A stretch of 64,000 nt of DNA. Source: Citricoccus sp. K5 (lineage in GTDB: Bacteria; Actinomycetota; Actinomycetes; Actinomycetales; Micrococcaceae). The notes below the pieces were generated by a model, which was not told the DNA's origin, made no database searches, and saw nothing but the letters and a program-made list of their open reading frames with translations. Numbering within the stretch: the first letter of the stretch is position 1; each line of letters starts with the position of its first letter. Shown one piece after another: positions 28,371-36,929 of this stretch. The position numbers and the translations under genes were made by a program. The DNA lies in the NCBI RefSeq assembly GCF_902506195.1, contig NZ_LR732817.1, forward strand, positions 2,943,407-3,007,406. Reading direction: 5' to 3'.

Positions 28371-28769
28371 ATGACCCCCCTGCAGGAACACCTGTTCTTC
28401 CTCGCCATCACGGTGATCCCCGGACTGGCCGGCCTCATTCCGGGTTGGCTGGCGTGGACTGGCAGATACCGCAACTGGGCCCGGCAGCCGAAGTCCACCT
28501 GGTCCACCACGCGGTACAACATGTTCCCCCTGCACATCGGGTGGATCGGGATCACCTGGGTCGTGTTGTGGGTCAATAACTGGTACGAGCACTTCCTGCC
28601 AGTCCTGCCGGTCGCCCCTCCCGGGTTTTGGATCTTGTTTCCCTGCTTGGTGATCGGGATCGTCCTCAACTTCTGGTGGCCTCGCTTCCTCACCCCTGCC
28701 TGGCATCGGGACTGGGTGGACCGCGGCGGTCGGTATGACACCCCGCTGCGCGGCCCCGACGGCCCCTGA
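28371..28769 (+). CDS. Short membrane protein, module 1 (candidate immunity protein)
   Basis: 132 residues from ATG 28371, after GAGGAG. Three membrane helices (about 8-28, 55-75, 85-105) are followed by FWWPRFLTPAWHRDWVDRGG. The same WP-x3-TP-x-W-x3-W signature ends the membrane part of both membrane proteins in module 2, so the three are related although lengths differ. Placed between the putative substrate and the LpqN/EspG-like protein. A membrane protein beside a membrane-active substrate suggests immunity or docking; neither is shown. Confidence 0.6.
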   Translation: MTPLQEHLFFLAITVIPGLAGLIPGWLAWTGRYRNWARQPKSTWSTTRYNMFPLHIGWIGITWVVLWVNNWYEHFLPVLPVAPPGFWILFPCLVIGIVLNFWWPRFLTPAWHRDWVDRGGRYDTPLRGPDGP

Positions 28770-28804
28770 CCACGGACCTTCCTCTGAACCGGAAAGAGCA
28801 CTCC

Positions 28805-30184
28805 ATGACACCCTCAGCGCCGGCCCTGACCACCGGCTACCTCGGTATCCTGCAGTTCTACCCGGCACCCCACTGGGTCCCGGAGTCGGTCCGCCCGGAG
28901 ATCGAGCTGATCGCCACTCTCCCGGTGGACGAGGACACGTTCCGCCCCTCGATCGTGGTCACGGCCAACCCTTTCGAGGGCAGCATCCGCGAGTTCAGCG
29001 TCAAGGCCCTGACGGGGCTGACCTCCACCCTCCGCGCCTGCCGGATCATCGACGTCGGCGGCTGGGAGCGCCGGTCCGAGGACCGGCCACAGGAGCATCT
29101 GGGCGTCGAGACGGACACCTCCCTGCAGTCCCGGCGGATCGAGTACCTCCACCGCGCGGACAACGGCCGGCTGGTCTCCGGCGTGGACCACCTGGTGCTG
29201 ATGGACGGTTGGGCGGTCCAGATATCGACCACCTGCGCGGTCCAGGACCGGCTCTTCCTCACCGCGGACCTGGAGGCGATGGCCCGCAGCGTGGAGCTCG
29301 CGCCGGGCGGCATGGCCCCTCCCTCGGCACCGGTCACGGCCGAACCCGGGTATGACGCCATTGCCTCGGCGGCCTACGACCTCCCCGTCGAGGATCTCAC
29401 GCCGTGGCAACGCCCTGACGGCATGGACCGCGGAGGCGACTGGCTGACACCGGCGGCGGTCGAGCGGCTCCAGGAGCTCGGGGCCGCCGGCCACGGACGC
29501 CTCGGGTGGCCGGGGCATGACGGGTCGGCGGCTGAGCTCGAGGCCACGGGGCTGGTGGAGGACGGCCGCCTGACCGAGGTCGGAGACCTCCTCTCCGCCA
29601 CCCTGCTGGAGTCGGCGTTCCGCCTGCGCCTGACGGGTACCGCCGGGGGCGGTGACCACCTCGTCCAGGTGTTCGGCCTCTCCGATGTGGCCCTCATGGT
29701 CTCGCAGCCGGGCTTCGGCGAACGGATCCTCGGCGGGCCATGGGAGGCTCCCGGGCCCGAGCACCTGCACGTGGGCATGGTCCCGCTTTCCGAGCTCTCG
29801 GCTCGGCTGCTCGCGTGGGCGGGGGCCGCCCCTGCGTGGAACCTCCTGCCCACCCCGGCTCTGATCACGCCCGCGGCCTACGACGCCCGGCTGGCAGGGC
29901 CGACACCACCGCCCGCCGGGGCCGACCCCGCCCTGACGGCCCTGTGGGACCAGCCGTGGTGGGTCTGGCGGATCGAGGCCGACGCGGACGGTGCCGAGGG
30001 CTTCCCCGAGACAACGGTGCTCACCACCCCTCAGCGCGGCACATACCGGGTCGGTCTGGTCCCCGACCCGGCCACGGGGCAGGACCGGGTACTGCTCTGG
30101 CCGGTGGAGAGTTCGTTCCTGCTGGCCCTGGTGGAAGACCTCATCCAGGCCGCCCACTTCGGGCGTGCACCCCAGCTGAGCTGA
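28805..30184 (+). CDS. LpqN-like/EspG-like two-part protein, module 1
   Basis: 459 residues from ATG 28805; CGGAAAG lies 8 nt upstream. The N-terminal about 170 residues have the pattern of LpqN/Mog1-PsbP-fold domains (RPSIVVTANPFEGSIREFS, then CRIIDVGGWERR and VQISTTCAVQDRLF) but no signal peptide. The C-terminal half has LTPAAVERLQELG, VQVFGLSDVALMVSQPGF and HLHVGMVPLSELSARLLAW, resembling EspG, the cytosolic chaperone of type VII substrates; I hold this match as tentative. It aligns end to end with the module 2 protein (LWDQPWWVWRIE against LWEQDWFTWELS; DLIQAAHFGRAPQLS against DLIAAAIYGRPARLR). Likely a dedicated chaperone for the Gly-zipper protein. Confidence 0.55.
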   Translation: MTPSAPALTTGYLGILQFYPAPHWVPESVRPEIELIATLPVDEDTFRPSIVVTANPFEGSIREFSVKALTGLTSTLRACRIIDVGGWERRSEDRPQEHLGVETDTSLQSRRIEYLHRADNGRLVSGVDHLVLMDGWAVQISTTCAVQDRLFLTADLEAMARSVELAPGGMAPPSAPVTAEPGYDAIASAAYDLPVEDLTPWQRPDGMDRGGDWLTPAAVERLQELGAAGHGRLGWPGHDGSAAELEATGLVEDGRLTEVGDLLSATLLESAFRLRLTGTAGGGDHLVQVFGLSDVALMVSQPGFGERILGGPWEAPGPEHLHVGMVPLSELSARLLAWAGAAPAWNLLPTPALITPAAYDARLAGPTPPPAGADPALTALWDQPWWVWRIEADADGAEGFPETTVLTTPQRGTYRVGLVPDPATGQDRVLLWPVESSFLLALVEDLIQAAHFGRAPQLS

Positions 30185-30205
30185 GGGCACAGTGGGGTTG
30201 AGCGC

Positions 30206-30640
30206 TCAGGGCGCCTTCTCCGCGTAGTCGCGCAGCGACTCGAGCTGTCCGGCGTCCGCGTCGGCGAGCGCGGCGGCCAGGCCGAGCGCCTCCACGCGTA
30301 GTTCCTCCGCCGCTCGCACGGCGATGCGCAGGTGCACCCGGGTGGCGCCGGCGTCGGGCAGCAGGAGGTAGCCGTATTCCACGCGGACGTCCGCGTCATC
30401 GGCACCGGAGACCATGGTCAGCCCGTGCCCGGGCTCATAGGTGGCCAGTGTGTACTGGCGCTGATGGCCGCCGGTCGCATAGGAGAGCTCCTGGCCCGGC
30501 CCAGCCGGCCCGTTGACGTGCATCTCCTCGACATCGGGGAGCCACGCCGGCGCGGCGGCCCAGTCCGTGAGCAGCTCCCACACCCTCGGAGCAGGCAGGT
30601 GGACCACGATGTCGTCTTCGAGGGCCGCGATGGTCAACAT
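30206..30640 (-). CDS. SRPBCC (START-like) protein
   Basis: 144 residues from ATG 30640. The opening DIVVHLPAPRVWELLTDWAAAPAWLPDVEEMHV and the later EYGYLLLPDAGATRVHLRI are typical of the polyketide-cyclase/dehydrase-like ligand-binding fold. No catalytic residues can be assigned; such proteins bind hydrophobic ligands or act in varied pathways. Convergent with module 1, divergent from atoE. A single gene with no obvious partner. Confidence 0.78.
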   Translation of the reverse strand: MLTIAALEDDIVVHLPAPRVWELLTDWAAAPAWLPDVEEMHVNGPAGPGQELSYATGGHQRQYTLATYEPGHGLTMVSGADDADVRVEYGYLLLPDAGATRVHLRIAVRAAEELRVEALGLAAALADADAGQLESLRDYAEKAP

Positions 30641-30813
30641 GGTCCGATCCTCGCCCCTGGACGCCCTCGGTGTTAAGGGGTGAAACGCCGCTAGGTTCCA
30701 CTGCGCCCAGACCATGCCTGCCTATGGTGGTGCCAGTCACATTCGCTTAGGGGCCTCCCAGCGCCACCACCGCACCGTAACGCGCCGGCCCCGCACCGTC
30801 AGGAGCCATCGGC

Positions 30814-32202
30814 ATGTCCAGCACCCCGGGAACCACCGAAACGCCGCCGCGCAAGGAAGGAACCCCGCTCTCCCGCGCCATGCGCCCCGTCAACCACGTG
30901 GTGGAACGGTTCATCCCGTCCGCCCTGGTGTTCTCGATCGTCCTGACTTTCGTCGTCGCGATCCTGGCGCTGATCCTGACCGGCACCGGCCCCGGCGACC
31001 TCGTGGTCCACTGGGGCGACGGTCTGGCCGGGCTGCTCGACTTCATCACCCAGATGGCGCTGATCCTGCTGCTCGGGCACATCCTGGCCAATACCGGACC
31101 GGTCCGGCGCGTACTGGCCTTCCTGGGCTCGGTCCCCCGCACGGAGCTCGCCGCCTACGTGTTCGTCTTCGCCGTGGCCGCCGTGGCCAGCCTCGTCACC
31201 TGGGGGCTGGGCCTGGTGGTCGGGGGCCTGCTGGCCCGGGAAGTCGCCTACCAGGGGCGCGAGCGCGGCCTGAAGCTGCACTTCCCCATGCTGGTGGCCG
31301 CCGGCTTCGCCGGCTTCGTGGTCTGGCACATGGGCTATTCGGCATCCGGTCCCCTGACCGCCGCCACCGAGGGCTCCTTCCTCATGGAGTCCCTCGGCGG
31401 ACAGCCCGTGCCGATCAGTGAAACCGTGTTCTCCTCCTGGAACATGATCGCCGCCGTGGTGACGATCCTCGTGGTGGCCCTGGCCCTGTTCCTGGTGGCC
31501 CCGCGCCGCGGTGACAAGATCGTGGAGCTGGCGAAGGACGCGCGCGAGCAGGCCGATGACGGCCAGGAGGAGATCGTGACCCCGGCCGATCGCGTGGATG
31601 CCAGCCGCCTGCCGACCCTGCTGCTGGGCCTGATGCTGGTGGCCTACCTGGTGCTGCACTTCGTCCAGGGCGGCACGCTCACCCTGGACACCGTGAACTG
31701 GTCCTTCCTCGCCCTGATCCTGCTGCTGGTGCGCAATCCCTTCGAGCTGATCCACCTGACCAAGAACGCCGCGTCCAATGTGGGGGAGATCCTGCTGCAG
31801 TTCCCCCTCTATGCGGGCATCCTGGGCATGATGACCGAGTCTGGCCTGGTGCAGATCCTCTCCGACGCCTTCGTGGCCATCTCCAATCCCACGACGTTCG
31901 GCATGCTGGCCTTCCTGTCCGCCGGCCTGGTGAACTTCTTCGTTCCCTCCGGCGGCGGGCAGTTCGCGGTGCAGGGGCCCATCATGCTCGGAGCCGGCGC
32001 CGATCTCGGTGTGGACCCCGCGATCACCATCATGGCCGTGTCCTACGGCGATCAGTGGACGAACATGATCCAGCCGTTCTGGGCCATCCCCCTGCTGGCG
32101 ATCGCCGGGCTGAAGATGCGGGACATCCTCGGCTACACCACCGTGGTGCTCATCGCCTCCGGGCTCGTGTTCGCCGGGACGCTTCTGATCGTCTCCCTCT
32201 GA
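30814..32202 (+). CDS. atoE: Short-chain fatty acid transporter, AtoE family
   Basis: 462 residues with about twelve membrane segments. Family stretches are VERFIPSALVFSIVLTF, AAGFAGFVVWHMGYSASGPL, FVPSGGGQFAVQGPIML and AVSYGDQWTNMIQPFWAIP. Members import butyrate/acetoacetate-type short-chain acids; here no acyl-CoA transferase or regulator of the ato pathway adjoins, so the true substrate is uncertain. AGGAG lies 9 nt before the ATG. The gap 30641-30813 shows no further gene. Confidence 0.9.
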   Translation: MSSTPGTTETPPRKEGTPLSRAMRPVNHVVERFIPSALVFSIVLTFVVAILALILTGTGPGDLVVHWGDGLAGLLDFITQMALILLLGHILANTGPVRRVLAFLGSVPRTELAAYVFVFAVAAVASLVTWGLGLVVGGLLAREVAYQGRERGLKLHFPMLVAAGFAGFVVWHMGYSASGPLTAATEGSFLMESLGGQPVPISETVFSSWNMIAAVVTILVVALALFLVAPRRGDKIVELAKDAREQADDGQEEIVTPADRVDASRLPTLLLGLMLVAYLVLHFVQGGTLTLDTVNWSFLALILLLVRNPFELIHLTKNAASNVGEILLQFPLYAGILGMMTESGLVQILSDAFVAISNPTTFGMLAFLSAGLVNFFVPSGGGQFAVQGPIMLGAGADLGVDPAITIMAVSYGDQWTNMIQPFWAIPLLAIAGLKMRDILGYTTVVLIASGLVFAGTLLIVSL

Positions 32203-32250
32203 CGCCACATGCGTCAGCAGACTCCGTGCCCAGCCATGCGGCGCGGCCGG

Positions 32251-32943
32251 TCACTCCGCGCCGAGCCGCCCGCCGGACTCCTCGAGATAGCAGACCCCGC
32301 ACAGGGACTCGTAGGTGACCTCCACGCCGTCGATCGCCACCTGGTCGCCCTCGAAGACGAAGCGTTCGCGCCGGGACTCGCGCGCACCGGCCACCGGGCC
32401 GGCGTCGTGCCCCGTCACCGTGTCCACCACCTTGCGGGTATTGAAGATGGCCTTGCGCCCGCACCGGCAGATGGTCTTGAGCTCCTCGAGGGAGTGGGCC
32501 AGCTCCATGAGCCGGGCCGAGCCGGGGAAGGAGGCTGTGCGGAAGTCGGTGCGGATGCCGTAGGCCATCACGGGGACCCCCTCGAGCACGGCGATCCGCA
32601 GCAGGTCGTCCACCTGGGCGGGCTCGAGGAACTGGGCCTCGTCCACGAGCAGGCAGGCGACGGGCTTGACCTCGCCGTCCAGGTGCGTGAGGAGGGCGGT
32701 GGGGTCGTCCCGGCGGGCCTCCTGGCGGAACAGCGCCATGAGATCGGCCCCGGGCGGGATCAGGAAGTCGGCATTCCGGGTGACGCCCAGCCGGGAGACG
32801 ATCTGGTCCTCGCCCTTCGAGTCCACCTGGGGCTTGGCCAGCAGTACCCGCTGCCCGCGTTCCTCGTAGTTGAACGCCGCCTGGAGCAATCCGGTCGACT
32901 TTCCGGAGTTCATCGCCCCGTAGCGGAAGTAGAGCTTGGCCAC
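32251..32943 (-). CDS. tdk: Thymidine kinase (type II)
   Basis: 230 residues. P-loop GAMNSGKST (about 9-17), Walker B-like LLVDEAQFL, the lasso and zinc region CRCGRKAIFN with the second Cys pair in LCGVCYLEE, as in TK1-like enzymes. It phosphorylates thymidine for salvage. Starts at GTG 32943; on the minus strand TAGACT (32952-32957) is 8 nt upstream, so a leaderless mRNA is likely. Contains the recurrent GGGCCGGCGTCGTG string at 32396-32409. Confidence 0.95.
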   Translation of the reverse strand: MAKLYFRYGAMNSGKSTGLLQAAFNYEERGQRVLLAKPQVDSKGEDQIVSRLGVTRNADFLIPPGADLMALFRQEARRDDPTALLTHLDGEVKPVACLLVDEAQFLEPAQVDDLLRIAVLEGVPVMAYGIRTDFRTASFPGSARLMELAHSLEELKTICRCGRKAIFNTRKVVDTVTGHDAGPVAGARESRRERFVFEGDQVAIDGVEVTYESLCGVCYLEESGGRLGAE

Positions 32944-32973
32944 GATCGAGAAGTCTAGTGCTGGTCCGGTGCG

Positions 32974-33252
32974 CTACTTGATCGAGTTCGGGTGCTTCGC
33001 CAGCGGAGTGACCTTGATGTCCATGTAGGGGTACATGGGGAAACCGCTGAGGATGGTGTGCAGCTCGTCGTTGTCCGCCACGTCATAGACGGAGTAGTTG
33101 GCGTATTCGCCCACCACGCGCCAGATGTCCCGCATCCTGCCCTCGCGCTGCAGGTTGCCGGAGTACTCCTTCTCCTTGACCTGGAAATCCGCCTTGGTCT
33201 CCTCGGTCATCGACTCGGGGAAGGTCACGTCCATCCGTGCCAGAAACAGCAT
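32974..33252 (-). CDS. catC: Muconolactone delta-isomerase
   Basis: 92 residues, the family length. MLFLARMDVTFPESMTEETK, EKEYSGNLQREGRMRDIWRV, and NDELHTILSGFPMYPYMDIKVTPLAKHPNS are all standard CatC elements. CatC converts muconolactone to 3-oxoadipate enol-lactone in the catechol branch of the beta-ketoadipate pathway. GGAG lies before the ATG. It is an orphan here: catA, catB and a CatR-type regulator are not in the window, so it either works with genes elsewhere or has been recruited for another isomerisation. Confidence 0.92.
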   Translation of the reverse strand: MLFLARMDVTFPESMTEETKADFQVKEKEYSGNLQREGRMRDIWRVVGEYANYSVYDVADNDELHTILSGFPMYPYMDIKVTPLAKHPNSIK

Positions 33253-33358
33253 CGTCACTCCTTCGTACGGCGCATCACGCAGTGGTTGCGCTGGGGCTGA
33301 GTTCGCCGAGGGCGTTCGGCCGTTGTCACTATAGACCGCCCGAGTTAGGCCCGACGGG

Positions 33359-34573
33359 TCAGCCCCGGGGCAGGACGAAACCGGGCCGCCGCACGGTGAC
33401 CCGGGTTCGCGCCTCCCCGGGGATGCCCTCGGCATCCAGAGGAAGCCCCACGACGGCGTCACCCCGTTCCAGCGCGACCAGCAGCGTGGGTGCCCCGCCG
33501 GGATGGCCGAGCGCTAGGTGGCGCGGCCAGTTCCCGCCGCACGGCACCTCGGCGATGAGTTCGGGGGTACCGGCGCGGTGGATCACCCCGATGGTGTCGC
33601 GGCCGCGGTTGGCCACATAGATCAGCGCACCGTCCGGGGAGAGCACCAGGTGCGAGGGCAGGTTGTCCTGGGCGGATCCGGGATCCTGGTCCTGAGCGTG
33701 GGTGGGCACGATGGCGACCTCGCGGAATCCCCCGGCAGTGGCGTCCAGGTCCAGCACGTGCAGCCGCGAGTCCAGCTCTCCCACCACGGCCAGGTGCCGT
33801 CCATCGATGCCGGCCTCCGGCAACGGGGGCAACAGCGCGAGATGGCGGGGACCGGTGCCGGCGGGCAGGAGGTGGACCCAGGATGGCGTGCAGTCGGTCA
33901 CGTCCACACCCGCAGTGTCCCCGGGAGCGGTCCCCGCCCCGTTCCGGACGATGTCCTGGAGGGAGTACTCGAGGAGGCGGTCGGCGCCCAGGTCCGTGAC
34001 GAGCAGGCGGTCGTCGTCCAGGAAGAGCACGAAGTGCAGGTGAGGGGCCTCTTGGCGGGAAGCCACCGGCCCGGACCCGTCCGGAGCCTGGACCGCCACC
34101 GGCTGGCCCAGCAGACCACCCTCGAGGACGGGAGCCACCGTCAGGGTGCCCGAGTCGTAAGAGGCTGCAGCCAGCCAGGTGCCGGAGGGATTGAGGTCCG
34201 CATGGCAGGTGTTCGCGCCACCGGTGGGCACACGCTGGGAGGTGGTCCAGCCGACGTCGTTGCCGGGGGAAGGCGCGCGCACAGCGGACGGGGACAGGAC
34301 GGCGATCTCGCCCTCGGGCAGGTGCAGGGCGGCATACAGCTTGCCCTCCGAATCCGTGCCCGCACGGCCACGGACCAGCCATGAGGGGGCGTCCGGGCCG
34401 CCACCGGCCACCGCGTCCGCGGGGTCCGGCCAGCCGGTGGTTCGCACGAGTCCGCCGGCGTTGGCCAGGACGGGAGAATCGGCACCGGGGGTGTTGAAGG
34501 TGCCCACGAGGACGGTGTCAGCCCCTGCGGGGCCGTCGCTGCCGCCTGCGCCGACGGCGGGGTTCGGCACCAT
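33359..34573 (-). CDS. Lactonase-family beta-propeller protein (YbhE/Pgl-like)
   Basis: 404 residues, no signal peptide. The seven-bladed propeller of the bacterial 6-phosphogluconolactonase-like family is recognised from NTCHADLNPSGTWLAAASYDSGTLTV, the GTGPRHLALLP blade, HLVLSPDGALIYVANRGRDTIGVI, and GGNWPRHLALG near the end. In the family these hydrolyse 6-phosphogluconolactone or act on other lactones, sometimes with no proven activity. The ATG lies 3 nt after the stop of the DUF3151 gene, so the two are translationally linked. Confidence 0.85.
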   Translation of the reverse strand: MVPNPAVGAGGSDGPAGADTVLVGTFNTPGADSPVLANAGGLVRTTGWPDPADAVAGGGPDAPSWLVRGRAGTDSEGKLYAALHLPEGEIAVLSPSAVRAPSPGNDVGWTTSQRVPTGGANTCHADLNPSGTWLAAASYDSGTLTVAPVLEGGLLGQPVAVQAPDGSGPVASRQEAPHLHFVLFLDDDRLLVTDLGADRLLEYSLQDIVRNGAGTAPGDTAGVDVTDCTPSWVHLLPAGTGPRHLALLPPLPEAGIDGRHLAVVGELDSRLHVLDLDATAGGFREVAIVPTHAQDQDPGSAQDNLPSHLVLSPDGALIYVANRGRDTIGVIHRAGTPELIAEVPCGGNWPRHLALGHPGGAPTLLVALERGDAVVGLPLDAEGIPGEARTRVTVRRPGFVLPRG

Positions 34574-34576
34574 GGC

Positions 34577-35008
34577 TCAGCCCTGGGCGATCTGTTCTGT
34601 GGCCGTGGGATCGGCGTCCACCAGGAAGGCCTCGATGCGGTGGACCTCTTCGCCCTCCCCGATGGCGGCGGCAGCCTGGCCGAGCATGTAGAGCGACCGC
34701 AGGAAACCGCGGTTCGGCTCGTGGGAGTAGGGCACCGGACCGGCACCCCGCCAGCCCGCACCCCGCAGCGAGTCCAGGCCACGGTGGTACCCCACCCGGG
34801 CGAAGGCGTAGGCATCGATGGTGCGCCCCTCGGCCCAGGCGTCCTCGGCCATCAGGGCCCAGGCGAGGGAGGACTTGGGGAACCGGATGGCGATGTCCTC
34901 CGGCAGGTCGCCCGCCTCGATCCGCGCCAGGACCCCCGGTTCCTCCGGAAGCTGCGTGGGGGCGGGCTGCATGAGGTTCTTGCCGACGATCGACGCGTCA
35001 GAGGACAT
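34577..35008 (-). CDS. DUF3151 family protein
   Basis: 143 residues from ATG 35008, after a strong AAGGAG site. The text GKNLMQPAPTQLPEEP at the start, SSLAWALMAEDAW in the middle and GYHRGLDSLRGAGWRGAGPVPYSHEPNRGFLRSL match the actinobacterial DUF3151 family. Function unknown; in other actinobacteria it is, as I recall, next to fructose-bisphosphate aldolase. Here fbaA lies 4 kb away across an ABC-transporter insertion, while a lactonase gene follows directly. The 178-bp gap upstream (35009-35186) holds its promoter and that of phnD; nothing else is seen. Confidence 0.86.
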   Translation of the reverse strand: MSSDASIVGKNLMQPAPTQLPEEPGVLARIEAGDLPEDIAIRFPKSSLAWALMAEDAWAEGRTIDAYAFARVGYHRGLDSLRGAGWRGAGPVPYSHEPNRGFLRSLYMLGQAAAAIGEGEEVHRIEAFLVDADPTATEQIAQG

Positions 35009-35186
35009 GGTGCTCCTTGGTGCGGGTGGCTCCGGGGGGCGGACGGCACCGGTACTGTCGCGGTGGCCCACGCCGGAGGAGGACTGGACACCTACGACCC
35101 TACCCGTGGAACCCCGCCTGGCCCGTGGGTCGGGTCACCGCCGATCAGCGCCGATTCCAGCGAGGCCCGTTGGCTAGGATGCCACC

Positions 35187-36146
35187 ATGCGCACCTCCCA
35201 CCGCCGTCTTTCCTGGTCAGTCGCAGGCCTTAGCCTCGCCGTGGCACTGGCAACCTCCGGTTGCGGCGGGACATCCGAACCTTCCGGCTCCGGCACAGAC
35301 GGTGCCGCTGCTGCCAAGGAGCACGGGGAAGGCCCTTTGCGCATCAGCGCCATCCCGGACATGGACCCCTCCGACCTCGCCGAGCGCGAGAAGGCAATGG
35401 CCGCCTACCTCGCCGAGGAGCTGGGCGTGGAGGTGGAGTACGTCCCCGTCAGTGACTACGCCGCCTCCGTCAGCCTGTTCGGCACCGGGGACCTCGACCT
35501 GGTCTTCTACGGCGGTCTGACCGGCGTCCAGGCACGGCTTCGCACCGAGGGGGCAGAAGTGCTGGCTCAGCGGGACATCGACGAGCGCTTCCGCAGCGTC
35601 TTCATCGCCCATCGCGACGCCGGCCTGGAACCGGTCGACGACGTGGCCGGGTTGGCGGAGCTGGCGGACACGCGGTTCACCTTCGGCAGTGAGTCCTCCA
35701 CGTCCGGGCGCCTCATGCCGTCCTACTTCCTGGACCAGGCCGGGGTGGACCCGGCCGCCGACCTCGACGGCGAGCCCGGCTTCTCCGGCTCCCACGACCT
35801 GACCATCGACCTGGTGGAATCCGGCAGCTACGAGGCCGGTGCCCTCAACGAACAGGTGTGGCGGTCCCGGACCGAGGCCGGAACGGTGGACACCGAGAAG
35901 GTCCAGGAGATCTTCACGACCCCGGAGTACGCCGACTACCACTGGATCGGTTCCCCCGGTGTGGACGAGCGGCTGGGGGACGGTTTCACCGAGGACCTGC
36001 GGCAGGCCCTCATGGACCTCGACGGCTCCGACACCGAGGAGGCGGCGCTTCTCGAGGCCTACGGTGCGGAGGCGATCGTCCCGGCGGAGGCCTCCGACCA
36101 CGAGCGGATCGAGGAGATCGGCCGCACGCTCGGCCTGATCCGATGA
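35187..36146 (+). CDS. phnD: Phosphonate/phosphite-type ABC binding lipoprotein
   Basis: 319 residues. Signal peptide with lipobox TSGC (Cys26) and a Ser/Gly linker. The mature protein has the PhnD layout: LRISAIPDMDPSDLAEREK, VSLFGTGDLDLVFYGGLTGVQAR, FTFGSESSTSGRLMPSYFL, SGSYEAGALNEQVW. Proteins with the GGLTGVQAR string have also been annotated as putative selenate binders, so the ligand (phosphonate, phosphite or an oxyanion) is open. TAGGAT (35175-35180) precedes the ATG by 6 nt, a leaderless start. First gene of a three-gene transporter operon, stop 3 nt before phnC. Confidence 0.88.
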   Translation: MRTSHRRLSWSVAGLSLAVALATSGCGGTSEPSGSGTDGAAAAKEHGEGPLRISAIPDMDPSDLAEREKAMAAYLAEELGVEVEYVPVSDYAASVSLFGTGDLDLVFYGGLTGVQARLRTEGAEVLAQRDIDERFRSVFIAHRDAGLEPVDDVAGLAELADTRFTFGSESSTSGRLMPSYFLDQAGVDPAADLDGEPGFSGSHDLTIDLVESGSYEAGALNEQVWRSRTEAGTVDTEKVQEIFTTPEYADYHWIGSPGVDERLGDGFTEDLRQALMDLDGSDTEEAALLEAYGAEAIVPAEASDHERIEEIGRTLGLIR

Positions 36147-36149
36147 CGC

Positions 36150-36929
36150 ATGACTGACCCGAGCACGGAACCGGCCCCCGCCGTGGCTCTGCAGGACGTC
36201 ACGGTGTCCTACGGGAGCCGTTCCGCCCTGGACAAGATCACCCTCCGGATCCAGCCCGGCGAACGGGTGGCCCTGGTGGGGCCCAGCGGCGCGGGCAAGA
36301 CGACTCTGCTGGGACTGTGCAACGGCACCGTCGCCCCCACCTCCGGTCAGATCCACGTCCTGGGCACGGACCCCGCCCGCGCCTCCGCCCGTGGGTTGAG
36401 GGCGTTGCGGAGCAGGATCGGCTCCGTGCACCAGCAGCTCAACCTCGTGGGACCGCTGCGGGTGGTGCACAACGTCAACGCCGGTCACCTGGGCAGCTGG
36501 GGACGGTGGCGGGCCCTGCGCTCCCTGGTCCGCCCACTCCAGGTGGACGAGGCCCGCGAGGCCCTGGACCGGGTGGGCATCGCAGGGCACCTGTACCAGC
36601 GCACCGACCGGCTCTCCGGCGGGGAGCAGCAGCGGGTGGCGCTGGCCCGGGTCCTGGTGCAGGATCCAGACCTCGTCCTCGCCGACGAACCGGTCTCCAG
36701 CCTGGACCCGGCTCGCGCCGACGAGGTGATGGGCCTGCTCTGCGGAGTACTCAGCCTGGACCGGCCGCGCCGGACCCTGCTGGTGAGCCTGCACGACTTC
36801 GACCTCGCCGTGCGGCACTGCGATCGCGTGGTGGGACTGCGTCAAGGCCGCGTGGTCCTCGATCTCCCCACCGCCGAGGTGGATGCGCAGGCCCGGGCGC
36901 GCCTCTACGAGCTGGAACCCGACCGGTGA
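36150..36929 (+). CDS. phnC: Phosphonate-type ABC transporter ATPase
   Basis: 259 residues: Walker A GPSGAGKTT, Q-loop VHQQLNLVG, signature LSGGEQQRVALARVL, Walker B LVLADEPVSSLDP, H-loop SLHDFDLAVRHC. The PhnC-like insert GHLGSWGRWRALRSLV links it to this transporter group. It powers the fused permease that follows; its stop overlaps the permease GTG (GTGA at 36926-36929). Confidence 0.92.
   Translation: MTDPSTEPAPAVALQDVTVSYGSRSALDKITLRIQPGERVALVGPSGAGKTTLLGLCNGTVAPTSGQIHVLGTDPARASARGLRALRSRIGSVHQQLNLVGPLRVVHNVNAGHLGSWGRWRALRSLVRPLQVDEAREALDRVGIAGHLYQRTDRLSGGEQQRVALARVLVQDPDLVLADEPVSSLDPARADEVMGLLCGVLSLDRPRRTLLVSLHDFDLAVRHCDRVVGLRQGRVVLDLPTAEVDAQARARLYELEPDR

Noticed and set aside
31000-32208. 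Long minus-strand open frame opposite atoE
   Set aside because: Antisense shadow of a gene with clear transporter motifs; His/Gln/Gly-rich without domain features.
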